Of a DNA stretch of 64,000 nucleotides, positions 60,208 to 64,000 are shown one piece after another. The stretch is from Hyphomonas sp. Its GTDB lineage: Bacteria; Pseudomonadota; Alphaproteobacteria; Caulobacterales; Hyphomonadaceae. The translations under genes and the position numbers were made by a program. The notes below the pieces were generated by a model. The model was not told the origin of the DNA and searched no databases. It saw only the letters and a list, made by a program, of their open reading frames with translations. How positions within the stretch are numbered: the stretch's first letter is position 1; every line of letters starts with the position of its first letter. The stretch is taken from NCBI GenBank assembly GCA_013791775.1, contig VMTE01000015.1, forward strand, positions 1-64,000. Reading direction: 5' to 3'.

Positions 60208-60780
60208 ATGAAGAACATCATCACGGCCATCGTCGCCATCGTCTGCATTGTTGCAGGCGGAGTAGGGGGCAGCTTTCTCCGGTCCATCTCATCCGGAACG
60301 TCCGAGCCGGCGGCGCATGCGGAAAAGCCTGCCAAGGATGATCATGCCGCGAAAAAGGATGACGGCCACGGCGCGAAAAAGGACGAACACGCCAAGAAGC
60401 CTGAAAAGAAGGATTCCCATGGTTCGGACAGCCATGGAGATAGCAGCGCCAGTTCCGAAGTGTACTACTTCAAGTTCACGCGTGAGTTTGTGGTGCCGAT
60501 CATCCGCAATGGACGTGTGCACAGCCTTGTGATTCTGAACCTCAATCTTGAAACCGATGCGTCCGTCGCGTCGAACCTTCAAGGGATGGAGCCCAAGTTG
60601 CGCGATAACATCATGACGTCGCTGATCACGCTCAGCAATGATGGCACGACGTTCGAGTCTGTAACAAGCGTCGAAAACTACGAACTCATCCGCAGCACGG
60701 TTCTCAAGAACCTGCAGTCAGTCCTGTCGTCCGGGATCAACAATGTCCTGATTGTCGACATGGCGAAGCAGGATGTCTGA
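60208..60780 (+). CDS. FliL-like protein, second copy, with His/Lys/Asp-rich linker
   Basis: A 190-aa FliL-family protein: N-terminal membrane helix (ITAIVAIVCIVAGGVGGSFL, residues ~4-23), a striking linker at ~35-80 built of Lys, His, Asp and Gly (DDHAAKKDDGHGAKKDEHAK), and a stomatin-like periplasmic domain (SLVILNLNLETDASVASNLQ, then VLKNLQSVLSSGINNVLIVD). It is the second FliL of the cluster and is more diverged from enteric FliL. The linker could bind metal or sense pH. It ends the motA-flgH operon and is convergent with flgD. Confidence 0.82.
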   Translation: MKNIITAIVAIVCIVAGGVGGSFLRSISSGTSEPAAHAEKPAKDDHAAKKDDGHGAKKDEHAKKPEKKDSHGSDSHGDSSASSEVYYFKFTREFVVPIIRNGRVHSLVILNLNLETDASVASNLQGMEPKLRDNIMTSLITLSNDGTTFESVTSVENYELIRSTVLKNLQSVLSSGINNVLIVDMAKQDV

Positions 60781-60917
60781 CCTGGCAGCGAAGCCGGGTT
60801 CATCTCCAGAGTTCGCGAGTGCGATGCGCGCAAAAGTGTACGCGACTTAGCGCGAAAGCGCCCCGGAGATTGAAGAATCAGAGCGCGCGTCCTGATTTCG
60901 TATCGGGGCGCGCAGCT

Positions 60918-61487
60918 CTATGTGATGACGCGAGGTGCGACGCTGCCGGTATACTGACCCTCAGCGCCATAGTTATCGATGCTGAATTCATACAGATCGC
61001 CGGTGGGAACCGGGTTCCCGGACGTGGACCGCCCGTCCCATGAATAAGTGCTGGCGCCGTTCGCGAGCGTTTCAGTCCAGACGGCCTGTCCGTCCTCGTT
61101 CTTGATCGTGAGCACACTCCGCGCTGTTCCGGCCGGTAGGTCAGCGCCGAACTGCACGGTATCTCCGGAGTAGGGTAGCCACGATGATTGTAGCGACAAG
61201 TTTTTCCCCGGCAGTTGCCCGGTCATCGTCCGGGCAAGATCTTCAATCAGGGTGGCGATGGATCCAAGGGCCGAGTTGGTGTTGACCTGTTGCTCAAGGG
61301 ACGAGAAGGTCGCGAGCTGCTCGACAAACTGGGTCGAATCAAGCGGCGCGAGCGGATCCTGGTTGCGCACCTGGGCTGTCAGCAGCTTGATGAAGCTGTT
61401 GAACTCCTGGCCGATTGCGGGCTGGCTCGTTGGAGCGGTGGCAAGCGTCGATGTGCTGGTATTTGTGACGTTCGAAACAGTTGTCAT
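60918..61487 (-). CDS. flgD: Flagellar hook-capping protein FlgD
   Basis: A 189-aa scaffolding cap: N-terminal FIKLLTAQVRNQDPLAPLDS and TQFVEQLATFSSLEQQVNTN are diagnostic, followed by a beta-sandwich (AVWTETLANGASTYSWDGRS) with the GNPVPTGDLYEFSID strand. It is co-transcribed with fliK, which ends 11 bases before its start. Between it and the convergent fliL-like gene (60781-60917) I see only weak hairpins. Confidence 0.95.
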   Translation of the reverse strand: MTTVSNVTNTSTSTLATAPTSQPAIGQEFNSFIKLLTAQVRNQDPLAPLDSTQFVEQLATFSSLEQQVNTNSALGSIATLIEDLARTMTGQLPGKNLSLQSSWLPYSGDTVQFGADLPAGTARSVLTIKNEDGQAVWTETLANGASTYSWDGRSTSGNPVPTGDLYEFSIDNYGAEGQYTGSVAPRVIT

Positions 61488-61498
61488 AGGCTTGGCTC

Positions 61499-63175
61499 CT
61501 AAAGTTTCATGTCCAGGCGGCCACCCGGCAGAGTGCGAGGCGACGTCTGGGAAATGTTTGCGATCAAGGGATCGAGGGTGGATGCGCCGCCCGCGTCGCT
61601 CAAGAGGCCCTGCCGCAGAAAGGGATTGGGCGCCGGCGACTGTTGGGCGTTCTGATGTTGCTGCTGGAAGGTCATGTTCTGGCTGCCCAGGCCGTGGCGC
61701 TCCAGGGCTTGGGTCAGTTCGAAGTGCATGAGGCGCAACTGGCGAAGCGCGTCAGGTGTTTCGCCAGTGACTGTAACGTGCTGAAGGCCGTTTGCATCAA
61801 ACTTGAAGTCGATCGAGACACGTCCGAGTTCGGGCGGATCGAGCTGGATCACGATCCGGTCCGATTCTCCATTGTCTGCAGCGCTCGATACGATGCCAGC
61901 GACCTCGGCAGGAGAGGCGACCAAGATCGCGTTGGAGGGCGACATGACCGTCGGCACCGATGCCGCAATGCTATTAGGCTGGACTGCTGCTGGGGCGGCC
62001 CCCGCGACAGCTATGGCCGATGTGCCTTGTATCGAAAGTCCAGCTGTATCGCCGGAACCAAGCCCTTCACGGGCGCTTGTCAGATCCAGGACTTCGAAGG
62101 CGCCGGAACCCGGCGTCGGAGGGATGGAAGGGCGGTCGAGGCCTCGGATGCCCGTCAGCGTCTCGGTCATACGGGATACAGCCGCAGGGCTTGAAGCTAC
62201 GTCTGTCTGAGTTGAATTGAGCCGCACCTCGACAGAGGCCGGAGATCCCGGCGCGGCATTGAGCGTTGAAATTGTTGCGGACGGCACATTTGGGGCCAAG
62301 CCCTGGACATCGCTTTGCGCTAACACGCCAATCGCTTCTTCGGCGCTGGGCGTATGACCAGTGCGCCGAGACTTGGCGTTATGTGCACCTTCGCCTTCCG
62401 GGAGCCTCAGACCTGAGGGGACCGATTGTTCGCCGGCAGGCGGCATATCGATCAATCCGGACGCTGAAGACTTCAACCCATCCGGTTCTGCTGCAGGCCC
62501 GAGGTCGGCAGTCTCTGAAGCCCTGGAGACCGCAAGCGGCGCCGGGCCGGTTTGCCGGGTTTCTTCGCGCGGCACAGAAGGCTCACGAACCGGTTCAGGT
62601 TCGCCAACGGCTGCCCCGGCGACCATCTCGTCCGAATTTCTCGGAGCAAGCGCTTCGGGAACGTGGTTGGTTGCAGGTCTGCGAACCGTTTCAGGTTCGG
62701 CAACTGCCGCCTTCGCGACCACTTGGGCGGAGCTTGTCGAAGAAACAGGCTCGATATTGCCGTTGTCTGTAGGCTCGCGATCAGTTTCGAGCGCACTCTT
62801 GAGTGTCTGTTCCAGTTGCCGGTCTGCCGCTAGCCCGTTTGCGTCAGTGCCGGGCAAGCTGGATCTGGTCAAATCGGTTGCCGGGATAGTGAGCTTACCT
62901 GTGTCGGTCGGCGCGACGAGCGAAGATGAAAGATCATCTAGCGCAAGTTCGGGAAACTGCGTCTGTCCAGCTTCAATCGGTAGGGGAGGGACCATGGCTG
63001 CAGCGAGCATGGACTCGTGCGGCCCACTGTCACCTGGTTCCGCTTCCGAATTCCGGACGCTGGACAACAAGCCGGCAAACTCCTCGCCACCGCCCGGATT
63101 GGCCGGGCGGCGGTTTGGCGCATCCTGAGTTGGTGCCTCAAGAGGCCTGAAGATGAAGTCAAGTGGAACGGCCAT
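61499..63175 (-). CDS. fliK: Flagellar hook-length control protein FliK
   Basis: A 558-aa protein. The first ~430 residues are low complexity, rich in Pro, Ser, Ala and Glu, as expected of the molecular-ruler part. The C-terminal ~110 residues are the conserved FliK domain (RIVIQLDPPELGRVSIDFKF, DANGLQHVTVTGETPDALRQ, then LRLMHFELTQALERHGL). It measures hook length and switches the export specificity. First gene of fliK-flgD, divergent from flgJ. Confidence 0.92.
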   Translation of the reverse strand: MAVPLDFIFRPLEAPTQDAPNRRPANPGGGEEFAGLLSSVRNSEAEPGDSGPHESMLAAAMVPPLPIEAGQTQFPELALDDLSSSLVAPTDTGKLTIPATDLTRSSLPGTDANGLAADRQLEQTLKSALETDREPTDNGNIEPVSSTSSAQVVAKAAVAEPETVRRPATNHVPEALAPRNSDEMVAGAAVGEPEPVREPSVPREETRQTGPAPLAVSRASETADLGPAAEPDGLKSSASGLIDMPPAGEQSVPSGLRLPEGEGAHNAKSRRTGHTPSAEEAIGVLAQSDVQGLAPNVPSATISTLNAAPGSPASVEVRLNSTQTDVASSPAAVSRMTETLTGIRGLDRPSIPPTPGSGAFEVLDLTSAREGLGSGDTAGLSIQGTSAIAVAGAAPAAVQPNSIAASVPTVMSPSNAILVASPAEVAGIVSSAADNGESDRIVIQLDPPELGRVSIDFKFDANGLQHVTVTGETPDALRQLRLMHFELTQALERHGLGSQNMTFQQQHQNAQQSPAPNPFLRQGLLSDAGGASTLDPLIANISQTSPRTLPGGRLDMKL

Positions 63176-63221
63176 TCGGAAATCAACTTCCTGCTATTAA
63201 CCCTAATACAACCATCCCCCG

Positions 63222-63238
63222 TAAAATATGCGTTAACC
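63222..63238 (+). promoter_or_regulatory. CtrA-box-like site upstream of the flgJ-like gene
   Basis: TAAA-ATATGCG-TTAACC: 7 of 8 half-site positions match TTAA-N7-TTAA with the correct spacing, and the site lies 53 bases before the start at 63291 in the divergent fliK gap. It fits the class II flagellar promoters of CtrA-controlled alphaproteobacteria, but one site is weak evidence. Confidence 0.35.
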
Positions 63239-63290
63239 GAATGCGCTGTTTTGGTAACTTCGTAGACGGATCAAACCGGGGAACGCACCG

Positions 63291-63611
63291 ATGGCGCTAT
63301 CTGCTTTACCTGGCCTGGATGCCGCCAGCATGACGTCTGCAGCAAGGATCGCTCCCAAGTCGGCGCGCGAGACGGCCGAGCAGGATATCAAGCAACGTTT
63401 TGAACAGATGCTCTGGACGGAAATGCTCAGCCATGCGGGACTCGAGAAGGCGCTGACGCTGGGCGGCGGAGAGGCTGCATCGTCCTTTTCGAGATTTGTC
63501 GTCGAGGCAATTGCAAAGGATCTTGCGGAAACCCACCCATTGGGACTCGCCGAGCATGTAAACCTGCCTTCGTTCGAGGACGCCGCTGCAAATCAGGAAG
63601 TACCCGAATGA
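63291..63611 (+). CDS. flgJ: FlgJ-like rod-binding protein (muramidase domain absent)
   Basis: A 106-aa protein matching only the N-terminal rod-binding domain of FlgJ: EQDIKQRFEQMLWTEMLSHA, then the Gly-rich LGGGEAASSFSRFVVEAIAK. The C-terminal glucosaminidase domain of enteric FlgJ is missing, as in many alphaproteobacteria, so rod penetration must use another enzyme. It overlaps the flgN-like gene by 4 bases. Confidence 0.82.
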   Translation: MALSALPGLDAASMTSAARIAPKSARETAEQDIKQRFEQMLWTEMLSHAGLEKALTLGGGEAASSFSRFVVEAIAKDLAETHPLGLAEHVNLPSFEDAAANQEVPE

Positions 63612-63979
63612 CTGCGCCGAGCGTGATTGCGGAATTGACCGACATTCTTGAACGGGAGCAGGAATTGCTCAAGGCTGGCCGCGCCGGCGAGGCAGCGTCA
63701 TTGGTCGAGGAGAAGATGATCGCGCTTCAGCGCTTTGAGTCCCTTCTGGAAACGGCGGGTTTGACGGGTGTTTCTCACAAAACCCGGCGGGCGATGGAGA
63801 GGGTCATTCAGCTGGCGGAGCAAAATGCGGTGCACATGGAAGCCATCCGGAACGGAATACGCCATGCGATCAGCCGTCTGGAAAACCTGAATGGCAGCGT
63901 GCAGGTCGGGTCATACGGACGAGGCGGCGCTCAACTTTCGTTTTCGAAAGCGACCGGAACTTTCAACCGGCGAGCCTAA
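63608..63979 (+). CDS. flgN: FlgN-like export chaperone
   Basis: A 123-aa helical protein: VIAELTDILEREQELLKAGR, ASLVEEKMIALQRFESLLET and RRAMERVIQLAEQNAVHMEA follow the helix pattern of FlgN, the type III chaperone of FlgK and FlgL. The C-terminal tail is basic and flexible. Coupled to the flgJ-like gene. It ends 21 bases before the window edge, after which AATTAACCGC suggests a further regulatory site. Confidence 0.75.
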   Translation: MTAPSVIAELTDILEREQELLKAGRAGEAASLVEEKMIALQRFESLLETAGLTGVSHKTRRAMERVIQLAEQNAVHMEAIRNGIRHAISRLENLNGSVQVGSYGRGGAQLSFSKATGTFNRRA

Positions 63980-64000
63980 CGCGAATTAACCGCACATTTA

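Noticed and set aside
1-64000. CRISPR array, rRNA genes, complete tRNA genes
   Set aside because: No regularly spaced identical repeats of CRISPR type and no rRNA-like sequence were seen; the only tRNA sequence recognised is the half-site at 7556-7603.

Overview
The window looks like a chromosome segment of a dimorphic or marine alphaproteobacterium of the Caulobacterales/Hyphomonadaceae type. The evidence is high GC, a Xanth-Caul type TonB receptor beside a tryptophan-halogenase-like gene and a cupin_8 gene, a flagellar gene order with MotE, DUF6468 and FliL, a split minimal FlgJ, and a half-tRNA-Val att site of alphaproteobacterial sequence. I have no database result, so this placement is inferred from gene content.

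Region 1 (1-7603) is the right end of an integrative conjugative element. It begins with the last 104 bases of a group II intron (domains V and VI are readable) that interrupts ardA. Two small unknown genes, a ParB-like protein, DUF736, a TraF-type S26 peptidase and a short VirD2/DUF3363-like relaxase follow. Two large inverted-repeat structures lie between these genes and are candidate transfer or replication sites. A tyrosine integrase reads inward from a 48-base copy of the 3' half of tRNA-Val(GAC), which marks the element boundary. An intact tRNA-Val gene should lie beyond the left edge of the window.

Region 2 (7604-9846) is a three-gene overlapping cluster: a winged-helix-like protein, an AbiEii-like nucleotidyltransferase, and the first 79 residues of what appears to be a large AAA ATPase. 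It resembles a damaged defence or toxin-antitoxin module next to the integration site.

Region 3 (9841-18170) holds chromosomal accessory metabolism and regulators: a PNPOx-ferredoxin reductase-ferredoxin fusion, a GST with a divergent LysR, small orphan genes, a PadR-HAAS pair behind a periplasmic protein, and an SDR/TetR divergent pair with operator-like repeats.

Region 4 (18220-34279) is a TonB-centred uptake locus. It has an SSS symporter, an SGNH lipoprotein, a LacI regulator, an MFS transporter, a TonB receptor with a perfect 16-bp LacI-type operator, GH3 and GH30 lipoproteins, a flavin halogenase-like protein, a cupin_8 protein and an EEP-family lipoprotein. A beta-glucan or a glucosylated lipid is the likeliest substrate class.

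Region 5 (34280-41570) has an acyltransferase, an uncharacterised three-gene operon (TelA-like helical protein, DUF6384-like membrane protein, coiled-coil protein with a Gly/Ser/Arg tail), and an acyl-CoA dehydrogenase/MpaB-family pair.

Region 6 (41659-64000) is a large flagellar cluster in alternating operons: fliL-DUF6468-motE (-), fliF-fliH-fliN-fliP-fliG (+), motB and flgE-flgK-flgL-flgI (-), fliM-motA-(583-aa periplasmic protein)-flgF-flgG-flgA-flgH-second fliL (+), fliK-flgD (-), and flgJ-like-flgN-like (+). The export genes flhA/flhB/fliQ/fliR, the rod genes flgB/flgC/fliE and flagellin must lie elsewhere.
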